Shown here one piece after another: positions 44,700-53,109 of a DNA stretch of 64,000 bases. How positions within the stretch are numbered: the stretch's first letter is position 1; each line of letters starts with the position of its first letter. A model generated the notes under the pieces. The model was not told where the DNA came from, ran no database searches, and saw only the letters and a program-made list of their open reading frames with translations. This DNA is from Paractinoplanes toevensis. Lineage in GTDB: Bacteria > Actinomycetota > Actinomycetes > Mycobacteriales > Micromonosporaceae. The stretch covers positions 1-64,000 of the forward strand of contig NZ_BOQN01000093.1 of NCBI RefSeq assembly GCF_018332695.1, read 5' to 3'. Both the position numbers and the translations under genes were made by a program.

Positions 44700-46029
44700 A
44701 CTCATTTGGCTCCTCTCTGTGTCAAGACGTGGTCTGCATCGAGGTTCTAAGCTTGCTGTCGGCGGGTTCGGGAAGTGACTTCTCCGAAGAGCCGGTGTGG
44801 GGATGAGAGCCGGTCACGCTGGAGTTCGTTGACGTTCCCTGGTGTCCTCCCGAACCCGTCGCCATCGCCACGGTGGCGTCGTTGACCATCTGCCGGTAGA
44901 CGATGTCGGACAGACGCCGTTTCAGCGCCCGCATCGCTTCCATCGACGTCTTCCCGGCTGCTTTCTTGCGGTCGAAGTAGGCGCGGCCTTCGGTCGGATT
45001 GCGCAGCTGGACGGTGGCCATGATGTGCAGGACCCGGTTGATCTGCCGGTTCCCGGCCCGCGACAGCCGGTGGCGGACCTGGTCGCCGGAGGATGCGTCG
45101 ATCGGTGCGGTGCCGTTCCAGGAGGCGAAGTGCCCGCGGTCCGGGAAGCGGATGATCACACCGACTTCGATCAGCAGCCGGGCGGCGCCGGACGGGCCGA
45201 TGCCGTGCAGGTCCATCAGCCTGGTGCCGGTAGCGGCGACCAGTTCCTTGAGCTCCTTGTCGGCCTGCTTGGACCGCTGGTAGACCCGCTCGAGGTCAGC
45301 GATCAGCTCCGCAGCCACCCGGCGGCGGGCCTTCCCCGCAGCGTCCGCGGCCGGACCGTGGCCAGCAAGACCTTGGCCTGAGCGGCGGACAGGCTCTTCT
45401 TCGCCCCACCGGGGACCAGCTCCAGCAGCAGTTGGTGCAGCTGCGACACCATCCGCGTGTGGTCGTCGCCGAGCGAGCGGCGCCGGTCGGCCAGGATCCG
45501 CAGCACGGCCAGCTGTTCATCGTTGACCAGCGGCCGCAGCCCCGCCATCCGGGTCCCGACCAGCGCGATGGAATGCGCATCGGTGGCGTCGGTCTTGCGG
45601 CCCTGTCCGGTCGCGAACACCCGTGCCCGGGCGGACAGCTTCGGGGGGACGTCGACGACCTGCTCGCCGTCGGCCAACAGTCGGGTGGCGATGTGCCGGC
45701 CGATGCCGTGGCAGCCCTCGACAGCCCAGATCCGGTCCGTCCACTGTTGGGCGTACTTGACCATCGCCCGGTAGCCGTCTCGGTCGGTGCCGAACCGGCC
45801 AGTGCCCAGGATGGTCTCGTCGCCGGCCATCACCTCGATGGTGGCGGAACGCTCGTGTGGATCCATGCCGATGACCACACGCTGCGACGGGCCCATATGC
45901 CCCTCCGTTGCTCGTCCGACGGGTTCGTCGAGCGGGGAGGGCATCGCTACTTTGAGCTGCGCAAACCTCTCTTGAGCCTCTCCCTGCCCTGTAGCGACGC
46001 CCGGGACTGCGCAGGCCAAATGAGAGCCA
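44700..46029 (-). mobile_element. IS110-family element (copy 2), approximate limits
   Basis: The transposase remnant is bounded by the inverted 10-bp sequence CTCATTTGGC (44700-44709) and GCCAAATGAG (46015-46024). True IS110 elements often lack terminal inverted repeats, so these limits are tentative; the motif may instead belong to an older insertion that this one entered. Confidence 0.4.
44722..45896 (-). pseudogene. IS110-family transposase, frameshifted (copy 2)
   Basis: The N-terminal part (from ATG 45896) has the DEDD region: VVIGMDPHERSATIEVMAGD, IWAVEGCHGIGRHIATRLL, GRKTDATDAHSIALVG. The C-terminal part (44722-45318) has the transposase_20 domain: LMDLHGIGPSGAARLLIEVG, HFASWNGTAPIDASSGDQ, HRLSRAGNRQINRVLH. 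Between them the frame changes by -1 near 45350, so the first part ends prematurely in RPAAGWLRS while the expected continuation DAAGKARRRVAAELIADLE is in the other frame. The junction lacks a typical slippery heptamer, so a one-base loss is more likely than programmed frameshifting. Confidence 0.85.
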
Positions 46030-46057
46030 CACCAAGGTGGGCAGCCGAAATGAGAGC
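46018..46057. repeat. Direct repeat of an IS-end-like motif
   Basis: AAATGAGAGC occurs at 46018-46027 and again at 46048-46057, 30 bp apart, inside the similar 20-mers starting GCAGGCC and GCAGCCG. The reverse complement (CTCATTT-GGC) also occurs at 44700. Spaced terminal repeats of this kind are seen at the ends of IS21-type elements, so this may be the edge of an older element. Confidence 0.4.
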
Positions 46058-46061
46058 GACA

Positions 46062-46278
46062 GCCCGGACGTCTAGACCGCAGCCTGGCCGGGCCGCGGTC
46101 CTAGGGCAATAAAACAAGTAGCCGAGATGAGTGCGTCGGATCATGTCAACAGCGTGCGCCATTTCCATGAATCCCGCGCCTTTCAGCGCAATCCCTCCAA
46201 TAAGCTGGCTCCGGATGTCATCGAAGCATGTACGCGTATTTGGCGCATATTTTTACAGGTCACTCATCCGCCACCCCA
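46062..46278. other. Non-coding AT-richer stretch between IS remnants
   Basis: No convincing gene. Local AT content is higher (AATAAAACAAGTAGCC, ATTTGGCGCATATTTTTACA), unlike the surrounding GC-rich DNA, fitting foreign or non-coding DNA between insertion-sequence remains. Confidence 0.4.
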
Positions 46279-46360
46279 CTAACCTCGCGCCTTCATTAAG
46301 GGTGGCTGCGGGAGGCGGGCCGAAAACGTGAAAGTGCCCTCTGATCTGGGAAGATAGGAC
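46279..46360 (+). repeat. 82-bp direct repeat, copy A (IS1380-like left end)
   Basis: Matches 48214-48295 with 4 mismatches in 82 bp and no gaps. It contains CGCGCCTTCATTAAGGGTGG and GTGCCCTCTGATCTGGGAAG. Here it runs on into a transposase-like start codon, so it is the left end and leader of an IS1380-type element. The two copies flank the serine-hydrolase-fold gene. Confidence 0.8.
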
Positions 46361-46400
46361 TTGTCGAGGGTAATATGCATCCGCCACGGAGGGCACTTTC
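46330..46400 (+). promoter_or_regulatory. Long-range hairpin in the IS1380-like leader
   Basis: GAAAGTGCCCTC (46330-46341) is perfectly complementary to GAGGGCACTTTC (46389-46400), just before the ATG at 46404. The 47-nt loop makes a stem that would sequester the start region; it may limit transposase translation. Confidence 0.45.
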
Positions 46401-46403
46401 CAC

Positions 46404-46510
46404 ATGCAGGTTGCCGGTCCCCGTCCGAAGATCGTTGCCGCTGCTGACGGTCAGGGTGTCGTCGGGCATGCTGGTGCCCGGCTGTTGGTGGTCGACCTCG
46501 CTACGCCGGT
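46404..46510 (+). pseudogene. IS1380-family transposase, 5' fragment
   Basis: Starting at ATG 46404 the frame reads MQVAGPRPKIVAAADGQGVV, then GHAGARLLVVDLAT, the start of IS1380-family transposases as I recall it. The similarity fades after about 35 residues, so only the 5' end remains. It is preceded by the leader hairpin and the 82-bp end repeat. Confidence 0.6.
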
Positions 46511-46807
46511 TCCGACACGTCACTGCCCCACGCGGTGCCGGTGTAGCCGAGCGTCGGATCGACACGCCAAACCGGATGTCGTGGTAGGCCCCGGGCGGGA
46601 AGACACCGGACGATGTCACGGGGTCATCGTCGCAACCCCGGCGCCGGGAGGACTAGATTTCGGGGCCCGCCGCCGCCGGCTGCGGCTGATCGGCGTCGTC
46701 GCATGATCCAGCTCGCATAGCAACCACTACCAGGCCGGGCGTGAACCCACCTACGAGTACGCCAGGAGATTCCCTTTGTTCGCGTCGGCCCAGGGCCCAC
46801 CCGCGCG
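46511..46807. other. No convincing gene between the IS1380 fragment and the hydrolase-like gene
   Basis: The short frames present share no family features. Probably decayed mobile DNA and the 3' flank of the serine-hydrolase-like gene. Confidence 0.4.
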
Positions 46808-48082
46808 TCATCCGCCGCCTGGCGGGTTGACTGGCGCGCCGGTGATGGCCTCGGCCTCCTTCAGGAGGATGTCCAGTAGTGGAACGTTGTCGTCGTTGCT
46901 CAAAACAACACCGACCCAGCCGGTCTGCGGGTAGATGCTCCAGTCGGCGCCGATGCCAGGGCCCCCGCCACCGCGGCTGAACACCCACTGGCCGTTGACG
47001 ATGCTGACCGGCATTGTGTACCCGTCGAATGACGTGGGATCCGGGCCGGGGAGCTTGGCCCCGGCGAACAATTCGGCCCAGGGCCGGTCCAGCACAGTGC
47101 CATTGCGCAGCGCTTCGGCGAATCGGAGCAGGTCCGGCGCGGTGGCGAAGCCGTCGCCCGAGGCGTGACCGATGAAGCTGCGGCCCGGATTCCTGCCTCG
47201 TGTATTCGGGTCCAGGCTGCTCTTGTCCAGGTGGCGGACGGCGTCCACCAAGCTTCCGTCGGCTTGCAGCATGTACGGGTGCGCGATGTGTTTGTCGGTG
47301 AGCCACTGGTCCCTGGTGTAGTACGCCGAGCCGGTCATGCCGGAACGCCCGAAGACATGCTCGTGCACGTAGTCCCAGAACGTCATACCGGACACGGTCT
47401 CGACAATCTGCGCGGCCATGGCCAGGCCGACGCCGGCACCGGGAAGGTGACCATTGGAGCCCGCACCGGGTACCCCCACCAGGGTCGCCTGCCGGGCCCA
47501 CCGCTCGTTGTACTTGCGCACCTCCTCCCGGCTGTGGAAGACGCGTTGCCAATCCGGCATCGGAGCATCCATCCCGGAGGTCCCGGTGAGCAGGTGGTGG
47601 ATGTTCACCCTCTCAGTGATCTCCGCACCAAGTCCCGTCAGGAATGTGCCCACCTTGTCCGACAGCGCCACCCTGCCCTGCTGCGCCAGCTGCAAGACGG
47701 CCACCGCCAAGAAGGGCTGGCTCGCCGAGGATAGGTTGAACGCGGTGCGCTCGTGGTTGCGGATCCCCTTTTCCCTGTCGGCCATGCCGTAGGCGCGCGA
47801 CAGAACCGTCCGCCCGCGGTGCGACAGCATCACGACGCCGGAGAACTTGCCCTCGGCGGCCAGCTTCGCCACGTACCGGTCGTACGCTCCGCCGGGCCGG
47901 GTGTCCGGTGGGATCCGGGCGTGCCCGGACGAGTCGGCCGGGGGCGAGTCGGTATGGGTGAGCTTGGCGCTCGCCGGTGGCACTCCGGGCGCCGCCATGC
48001 CGGCGGCAGCGAGCCCGCCCCATTTGACAAGTCGTCGCCGGTCGATGCCCTCTTTCGGAACGGGAGCCGAGTCCATGATCAC
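46808..48082 (-). CDS. Tat-exported beta-lactamase-fold protein lacking catalytic motifs
   Basis: A 424-residue class C beta-lactamase/esterase-fold protein. A Tat leader IDRRRLVKWGGLAAAGMAAP is followed by the fold, including GKFSGVVMLSHRGRTVLSRA and NIHHLLTGTSGMDAPM. The usual SxxK motif reads SASQ in FNLSSASQPFLAVAVL (catalytic Lys replaced by Gln). The YxN motif is missing: the segment before AQIVETVSG has no tyrosine (GAGVGLAMA). The K/H-x-G motif reads SRGGGGPG (Arg in place of His/Lys). So hydrolysis is doubtful, and a binding or regulatory role is possible. It is flanked by the 82-bp IS-end repeats, suggesting arrival with mobile DNA. Confidence 0.85.
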   Translation of the reverse strand: MIMDSAPVPKEGIDRRRLVKWGGLAAAGMAAPGVPPASAKLTHTDSPPADSSGHARIPPDTRPGGAYDRYVAKLAAEGKFSGVVMLSHRGRTVLSRAYGMADREKGIRNHERTAFNLSSASQPFLAVAVLQLAQQGRVALSDKVGTFLTGLGAEITERVNIHHLLTGTSGMDAPMPDWQRVFHSREEVRKYNERWARQATLVGVPGAGSNGHLPGAGVGLAMAAQIVETVSGMTFWDYVHEHVFGRSGMTGSAYYTRDQWLTDKHIAHPYMLQADGSLVDAVRHLDKSSLDPNTRGRNPGRSFIGHASGDGFATAPDLLRFAEALRNGTVLDRPWAELFAGAKLPGPDPTSFDGYTMPVSIVNGQWVFSRGGGGPGIGADWSIYPQTGWVGVVLSNDDNVPLLDILLKEAEAITGAPVNPPGGG

Positions 48083-48213
48083 ATGCCTTCCTGGTCAGCA
48101 GACCGGGCGCGCGGTGATGCGCTGTGGTCCATACCTCCACTGAAGACGAAGGACTGTTGCGAGGCCGTAAGCGATTTTGGATATGCCCGCAATACACCGG
48201 ATTCCCGCCGGGG

Positions 48214-48295
48214 CTAGCCTCGCGCCTTCATTAAGGGTGGCTGCGGGAGGCGGGTCGAAGACATGAAAGTGCCCTCTGATCTGGGAAGATAGGAC
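48214..48295 (+). repeat. 82-bp direct repeat, copy B
   Basis: Second copy of the IS1380-like end (see 46279-46360), with 4 mismatches. It stops after AAGATAGGAC and continues into unrelated sequence (AACAGAAGATC), so no transposase follows it. It carries only the left arm of the leader hairpin. Confidence 0.8.
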
Positions 48296-48337
48296 AACAG
48301 AAGATCAGCAAGCCGCCTCAACGGCCATGATCAACTG

Positions 48338-48529
48338 TTAGCGAAAGACCGTCAACTGAGCCCATGCCGTCCGCTCCGCCAGCCGGTGCTCCCATCGCTC
48401 ATCGGTCAAGAGCAGCAGGTGCAACCACCAGTTCGCTTCCTGCGGTGTCGGCTGATGGTGGTCGAGCCACCGCCGACGCGCCTCCTCGTCCGACCGCAAC
48501 AGCCGATCGAGTTCCCCGCCAGGGACCAT
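48338..48529 (-). CDS. Small hypothetical protein
   Basis: A 63-residue Arg/Glu-rich helical protein: LLRSDEEARRRWLDHHQPTP then EANWWLHLLLLTDERWEHRL. GAGACGAG just upstream of ATG 48529 may be its ribosome site, but a TTG at 48577 would extend it. No family is recognised. Possibly the C-terminal part of a larger decayed gene. Confidence 0.4.
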   Translation of the reverse strand: MVPGGELDRLLRSDEEARRRWLDHHQPTPQEANWWLHLLLLTDERWEHRLAERTAWAQLTVFR

Positions 48530-48708
48530 CTCGTCTCGCACCGCGTCAACAGTGCCGCCGCGCACGACGAGAATCAAGAACGCGAACGCGGAGACGTCCC
48601 AGCAGCGACACGACGTCCTCGTTATCCGCTGGGCGAGAACAATCCGTTCGGGCGACGTGCCACGGCCGTCAGGGATCGGCTCGTCCTGTGGTCGATCGTC
48701 GGCGTGCC

Positions 48709-49152
48709 ATGATCTCCCATGTGACGACCGAGCAGCCCTGGTTCATCGGTAGTTGGATCGGCGTGGTCGAACGGCCGGACACGGTTGACGAGGCAGTCGA
48801 CCGGAACGACGAATACGCCGGTGTCGCTCTGCTCGCTCTGGTGCTTAACCATCCTGAATCCGCAGTCGTGCTGCCGCGGATCAAGCGGGCGCTCGCGTCA
48901 CCCAACGCCCGGACGAGGGCCAACGCGCTGCAATCGTTAGGCCACTACGCCCGCCTGCACAGATCGATCGATGGCGAGTTGGTGAAGCGGCTGCGTTGTG
49001 CCTTGAATGACCGGACTCCACTACATCGCTCCCAAATCCGTGGTTACGCATTTCACGCGGCAAGCGATGTCGGCATGTTCGTGCGTCGGCGCGACCTTCC
49101 TCGGTGGTTGCGCCGACGGTATTCGGGGCCGCGTCATGAGACGAACCGATAG
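48709..49152 (+). CDS. Hypothetical HEAT-repeat-like protein
   Basis: A 147-residue soluble protein. Two helical repeats resemble HEAT/armadillo units: LNHPESAVVLPRIKRALASP then ARTRANALQSLGHYARLH, with LHRSQIRGYAFHAASDVGMF after them. It has no signal peptide or enzyme motif. ATG 48709 or GTG 48721 could start it. Orphan gene in an accessory stretch; function unknown. Confidence 0.55.
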   Translation: MISHVTTEQPWFIGSWIGVVERPDTVDEAVDRNDEYAGVALLALVLNHPESAVVLPRIKRALASPNARTRANALQSLGHYARLHRSIDGELVKRLRCALNDRTPLHRSQIRGYAFHAASDVGMFVRRRDLPRWLRRRYSGPRHETNR

Positions 49153-49244
49153 CGTCGTACGGATCATGCGTCGGGGCACTCATTTGCCGCAGAGAGGGGC
49201 GCGGGGGGTCGATGAGCATGTCGTCGCCGACCATGTCCTGCACC

Positions 49245-49524
49245 ATGGTGCAGCGAGGTACGAAACTGGACGGGCGGGCGACCGACGTTGACCCGAGCAA
49301 CGTCGGGACGCGCGATGACTTCGCCTGTTTCCTCTCAGCTGTGCTGGCTGACTTCCGGTCGACCGGAGAGGCCGAGTGGGAGAACGGCACCCTGGATCGC
49401 TTCTTCGACGGGGCTGGCGGCGGTCACCGACGCCCATGTTGTCCAAGCGTCGGAGCCTGATCAAGAGCAAGCCTCCTGGCACTTGTTCGCCGAGATCGTT
49501 CGGGCCGCATCCGGCTACGAGTAG
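49245..49524 (+). pseudogene. DUF7660-like small protein, frameshifted
   Basis: Two frames join into one recognisable protein: GTRDDFACFLSAVLADFRST and EAEWENGTLDRFFDG in the first frame, then LAAVTDAHVVQASEPDQEQA and SWHLFAEIVRAASGYE in the next. Together they give the small domain with E-W-E-N-x-T-L-x-x-F and W-x-x-F-A, known in actinomycetes and, as I recall, named DUF7660. The shift lies at a GGGG run (49410-49413), consistent with one inserted G. It could also be a sequencing error. Confidence 0.6.
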
Positions 49525-49654
49525 GACGGCCTCATTTGCCGCCGTCCGTATGCGGACCGCTGCGTTGGCCCTACGTTGTTGGCATTCGGCTGTCTACGGC
49601 CTCTCGTTGGTCGTTTCCGCCCGTTGGTGTTCTTGGGCGCGCCAGGATGATGCG

Positions 49655-50455
49655 ATGCGGCAAAGCGAGTGGGCGCGGCTGGCCAGGAGGTGGCTACTCC
49701 CAGCCCTGCCAGGTGCATGGGGTCACCGTGGGAGTCTGGTCTACCGCAAGCCTGTCGGATGGGTCTTGAGTTACGTGGTGGCGCACTCGCACACTGGCAG
49801 CAAGAAGTTCCACCTGATCGCCGGGACGCAACTGTTGGCGCAGCCCTCTGCCGGCCTGGTCCTCGACGTATCGCTGTACGTTCAACAAGCGACCCTGCCA
49901 CACCTGAGTTCGACGGAGCTTCACACTCTGCGGGATTTGCCGACCGACACCAGCCAAGCCGAGACGGTGATGTCGGAATGCGCGGACGCCATCCTCACCG
50001 AGGCGGTGCCTTATCTCGACGAATACGGCACTCTCCAAGGTCAGGCTAACGCCCACGAAGCGCTCGTTGGCCACAATCCACTTAACAGTAACGCCCACCA
50101 GCGCCTTTGCTACATACGGCTGCTGCTAGGCGATATCCATGGCTGCCTTGCCGCCGCGGACGTCGCCCAGCGCACCGCCCGTGACGACGGACGCGACTGG
50201 GCACTTGAGATCGCTGACCGAGTCGATCAAATTGCCGACCTAGCGAGCCACAGCCTCAAAGGGCCGTCGACGTACTACGTGAAAACGTCTACCACACATG
50301 TACCCAGCTACACCTTCCGACTCGATGACCGCCGGACCGCGATGTTCTCGCCGACGTGCACTGATCTGCCGCCGAGCGGGCGCGTTCGCCAGCACGCAAC
50401 GGTGACGCAAGGTGATCAGGAGCTTTGGTCCGTCAGTACACGCTCGTGCCGATGA
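49655..50455 (+). CDS. Hypothetical DUF4304-like protein
   Basis: A 266-residue soluble protein: WARLARRWLLPALPGAWGHR, KPVGWVLSYVVAHSHTGSKK, LDVSLYVQQATLPHLSS. The N-terminal layout recalls the DUF4304 family of uncharacterised proteins, but I am not certain. AGGA lies 8 nt before ATG 49655. No enzyme motif or membrane segment is seen. Confidence 0.55.
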   Translation: MRQSEWARLARRWLLPALPGAWGHRGSLVYRKPVGWVLSYVVAHSHTGSKKFHLIAGTQLLAQPSAGLVLDVSLYVQQATLPHLSSTELHTLRDLPTDTSQAETVMSECADAILTEAVPYLDEYGTLQGQANAHEALVGHNPLNSNAHQRLCYIRLLLGDIHGCLAAADVAQRTARDDGRDWALEIADRVDQIADLASHSLKGPSTYYVKTSTTHVPSYTFRLDDRRTAMFSPTCTDLPPSGRVRQHATVTQGDQELWSVSTRSCR

Positions 50456-50470
50456 GCGGATGCTCTGCGT

Positions 50471-51124
50471 CTACGAGGAACCCTCGAATGTCGCTACGGC
50501 CGCCTCCGCGGCCCTGCGAGTCGTCGACGACGCTGCAAGGAGAGACTGAGCCGTGATGACGATGAAGTGATCAGCCTGGCACGGCATCATCCAGTGCGCC
50601 TGCCACCACTGCTCATCGTCATGGAGATAGCTCAGCTCAAGGCTTGCGACGCCGTTGTCGTCTGACCTCCGGGTCAGGACGGACTGGCCGGGGGCGACCA
50701 GAGCCTCGGGATCCGACAGCCGTGCTCTCGGCACCGGCCCTTGCGTGAAGATCGTCGCTTCGCCCGGCCCTTGCAAATAGAAGGGCGTTTCATCGCCTGG
50801 GTCCTGCGGCGAGTTGATGGTGAACCCGACCGGCCACTGCACACTGAAGATAGACGTCTCTATCAGCCAATACGGGACGTCGAACCCGTCTGTCACATCG
50901 ACGACGTCATTACCGTCAACTGGGTTGCCGGGATCAAACTTCACGTGCGCCAGCCCTGAGGGAGTCCAACGGGTCACGTGCACGATGTTCGAGCTCTCCC
51001 CTTCCCGCTCGAAGGAGTAGGGCCAGTTCGGGATAAGGGTTACCCCGAAGCCGTTCAGCCGGGCGAGTACATGGGCCACGACCTCAGCGTAGTCAATCTC
51101 CGCTGAGCGCCCGGCGACGGACAA
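50471..51124 (-). CDS. Hypothetical TY-Chap/YbjN-like protein
   Basis: A protein of up to 217 residues: EVVAHVLARLNGFGVTLIPN, SSNIVHVTRWTPSGLAHVKF, QWPVGFTINSPQDPGDETPF, ELSYLHDDEQWWQAHWMMPC. The alpha/beta pattern resembles small chaperone-like TY-Chap or YbjN-type proteins, but no diagnostic motif was found. The start is unclear: TTG 51124 or GTG 51079. It converges on the gene at 49655-50455. Confidence 0.45.
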   Translation of the reverse strand: MSVAGRSAEIDYAEVVAHVLARLNGFGVTLIPNWPYSFEREGESSNIVHVTRWTPSGLAHVKFDPGNPVDGNDVVDVTDGFDVPYWLIETSIFSVQWPVGFTINSPQDPGDETPFYLQGPGEATIFTQGPVPRARLSDPEALVAPGQSVLTRRSDDNGVASLELSYLHDDEQWWQAHWMMPCQADHFIVITAQSLLAASSTTRRAAEAAVATFEGSS

Positions 51125-51471
51125 CCCAGCATCCGCTTCTGGCGCAGATAACGCGTGCCGATTCTGTACGGCCCGGCAGTCCAGGGAGCGGTCCGGCTTC
51201 CGGCGGTTGGTGGCTGCCTACCGGCTTGTCACCGCTGACTTGGCCGTCGTCATCCGCCGTAAAGGTGAGCGCGGTGGTCGACTTCGTGGTCTGGCTTACG
51301 CGAGAGGGACCCGTCGCCTGGCAGCCAGGCATCCGGTCAACGACCGGCTTCGAAGTGGCGAGGCTCAGGTAGGACAGCTGCCCCACCTCGCTGACCGTAT
51401 TCGCGCACACCGTCGCCGACGCATCGATGTCAGGCTTCGCCGATAGGACGATCAACTGTATATTGGCGGCC
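51125..51471. other. No convincing gene; upstream region of the PadR gene
   Basis: About 350 bp with open frames lacking codon bias or domain features. Near its end the AT-rich GTATATTGGCGGCC, a few bases before the PadR start, could hold a -10 element or operator. Confidence 0.45.
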
Positions 51472-51813
51472 ATGGCGAGCATGCGGCGACCGAGCTTTCT
51501 GATCCTGTCGGCGCTCGCTCCGGCCCCGCTGCACGGGTACGCGGTGATCAAGGAAGTGGCGCGGCTGTCGGATGGCAGGACGCGCCTCGCCGCCGGCACG
51601 TTGTATGCGGCACTCGACCGGCTCAACGACGAAGGCCTCGTCGAGGTCGACCGTGAGGAGACTGTCGACGGCAGGCTCCGCCGCTACTACCGGCTGACCG
51701 ATCCGGGCATCGCCGCACTGGTCGCCGAGGCCGAGCAGATGCGCCGCGACGCACGGATGGTCACCCAACGGCTGAGCGGAGCTCGCCCCGCCGGCGTTCC
51801 CCGCCCTGCCTGA
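51472..51813 (+). CDS. PadR-family transcriptional regulator
   Basis: A 113-residue winged-helix repressor: RRPSFLILSALAPAPLHGYA, VIKEVARLSDGRTRLAAGTL, YAALDRLNDEGLVEVDREET then RLRRYYRLTDPGIAALVAEA, the canonical PadR sequence. ATG 51472 or ATG 51481. The membrane protein gene begins 41 bp after its stop; PadR regulators commonly control such a neighbouring membrane or transport gene. Its ligand is unknown. Confidence 0.9.
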   Translation: MASMRRPSFLILSALAPAPLHGYAVIKEVARLSDGRTRLAAGTLYAALDRLNDEGLVEVDREETVDGRLRRYYRLTDPGIAALVAEAEQMRRDARMVTQRLSGARPAGVPRPA

Positions 51814-51854
51814 CTCGACCCTCGGTGCCATCGCCGACCCCTGAAGGGATCAAC

Positions 51855-52925
51855 ATGCCCGACGACATCCGCACCAGGCGTCTGGCCCGCAGGTACCGGC
51901 GGTGGCTGTTGGCCTACCCACGGACGTATCGGCACGAGCGTGGTCCGGAGATCCTCGCGACGCTGCTCGACGCCGCTGATCCCGGGCGATCGCGGCCGGC
52001 CGCACGCGAGGCCGCGCTGCTGCTGCGGCACGGCCTCGGCCGGCGTCTCGCCGAGTTCGGGCGCCGGGCGTTCGTGATCGCGGCGTTCGCGGCCGTGCTC
52101 GGTGGGCTGAGCGGGATCGCGCTCGGCTCGTGGCTGGCCTGGCGGGACGTGGACCCGATGGCCCCGGACAAGACCACAGCGATCGGCCTCGCGCCGACGG
52201 TCCTGCCGGTCCCCTTCGACGATCACGTCGACCAGTTCGGGCGGCGAACCTTCTGGAACCCGTACAGCAACAACACTCTGCACGGCGGTACCGGCGTGCG
52301 TGTCGGCCGGACCAGTGTGACCGGCATGATGCCCCCGCAAACCAGCGTGGAGCAGGTCGCCGCCGCCGTCACCCGGCAGATGCGCGCACACGGCTGGCAG
52401 GACGTGCACACCAGCGTCCAGCACCATGGTCCGCAGACTGCGCTCGCCGCGTTCGCCGAGGTGACCGGCGTGCGCACCGGCTATCTCGCCGCAGTGCAAA
52501 TCACCCAGGCCGAGTCCAACCCGTCCGCTCTGAATCTCGACCTGATGTGGGCCGAGCCGCCCGGCCACCTGCGCGACACCATCGGCGGCGGACTGGCCGG
52601 AATCCTGTTCGGCGCTCTGTTCGGGCTTTACACCGCGAAGCGCATGCGCCGCTTCGAGCCCGGCCGGCAGCGGGCGTACTCGAGACTCTGCATCGGCGCG
52701 CTACTGATGCTCGCCCCGGCCTGTCTCGGCAACATCCCCACCTCGACCGGCTCCCTGCTGGCCAACACCCACCGCAACGGCCACGGTCCCTCGGTGTACT
52801 GGGGCGGTTTCGTGTTCTTCGGTGCCGAGCCGCTCGCCATCCTGTCACTGGTCCCGATCCTCGCGATCGTCGTCTGCTGCGTCTGGCCACAGCGGGCAAC
52901 CGTCCGCACGCCCACCATCGCCTGA
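51855..52925 (+). CDS. PadR-associated membrane protein
   Basis: A 356-residue protein. A basic N-terminal segment (RRLARRYRRWLLAYPRTYRH, then ERGPEILATLLDAADPGRSR) is typical of proteins encoded after PadR genes. One hydrophobic helix near residue 75-95 (AFVIAAFAAVLGGLSGIALG) precedes a large probable extracytoplasmic domain, and three or more helices follow in the C-terminal third (GLAGILFGALFGLYTA and later). RBS GAAGGG precedes ATG 51855. Function unknown. Confidence 0.72.
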   Translation: MPDDIRTRRLARRYRRWLLAYPRTYRHERGPEILATLLDAADPGRSRPAAREAALLLRHGLGRRLAEFGRRAFVIAAFAAVLGGLSGIALGSWLAWRDVDPMAPDKTTAIGLAPTVLPVPFDDHVDQFGRRTFWNPYSNNTLHGGTGVRVGRTSVTGMMPPQTSVEQVAAAVTRQMRAHGWQDVHTSVQHHGPQTALAAFAEVTGVRTGYLAAVQITQAESNPSALNLDLMWAEPPGHLRDTIGGGLAGILFGALFGLYTAKRMRRFEPGRQRAYSRLCIGALLMLAPACLGNIPTSTGSLLANTHRNGHGPSVYWGGFVFFGAEPLAILSLVPILAIVVCCVWPQRATVRTPTIA

Positions 52926-53109
52926 GATGCCGAGCCCCCTCTGGATCCTGCACCAGATCTCCAACGCCACGGCATAGCGACGAAACTCATCGGCCGCGAT
53001 CCGATCGCTACGTGAGTGCCGAATGGGACACGCGATGAGTAGGTGAAGGTGCACTGTGGAGGCACGAATCCGTGAGGTCAGGCCGACCTGCAGGAGATAT
53101 CACGGAGGT

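Noticed and set aside
45303..45360. Programmed -1 frameshift in the second IS110 transposase
   Set aside because: No slippery heptamer or nearby stimulatory hairpin is visible at the junction, and IS110 transposases are normally made from one frame; a one-base deletion is simpler.
51093..51626. 177-residue minus-strand open frame across the PadR upstream region
   Set aside because: It overlaps the start of the clear PadR gene on the other strand, and its sequence has no domain or coding bias.
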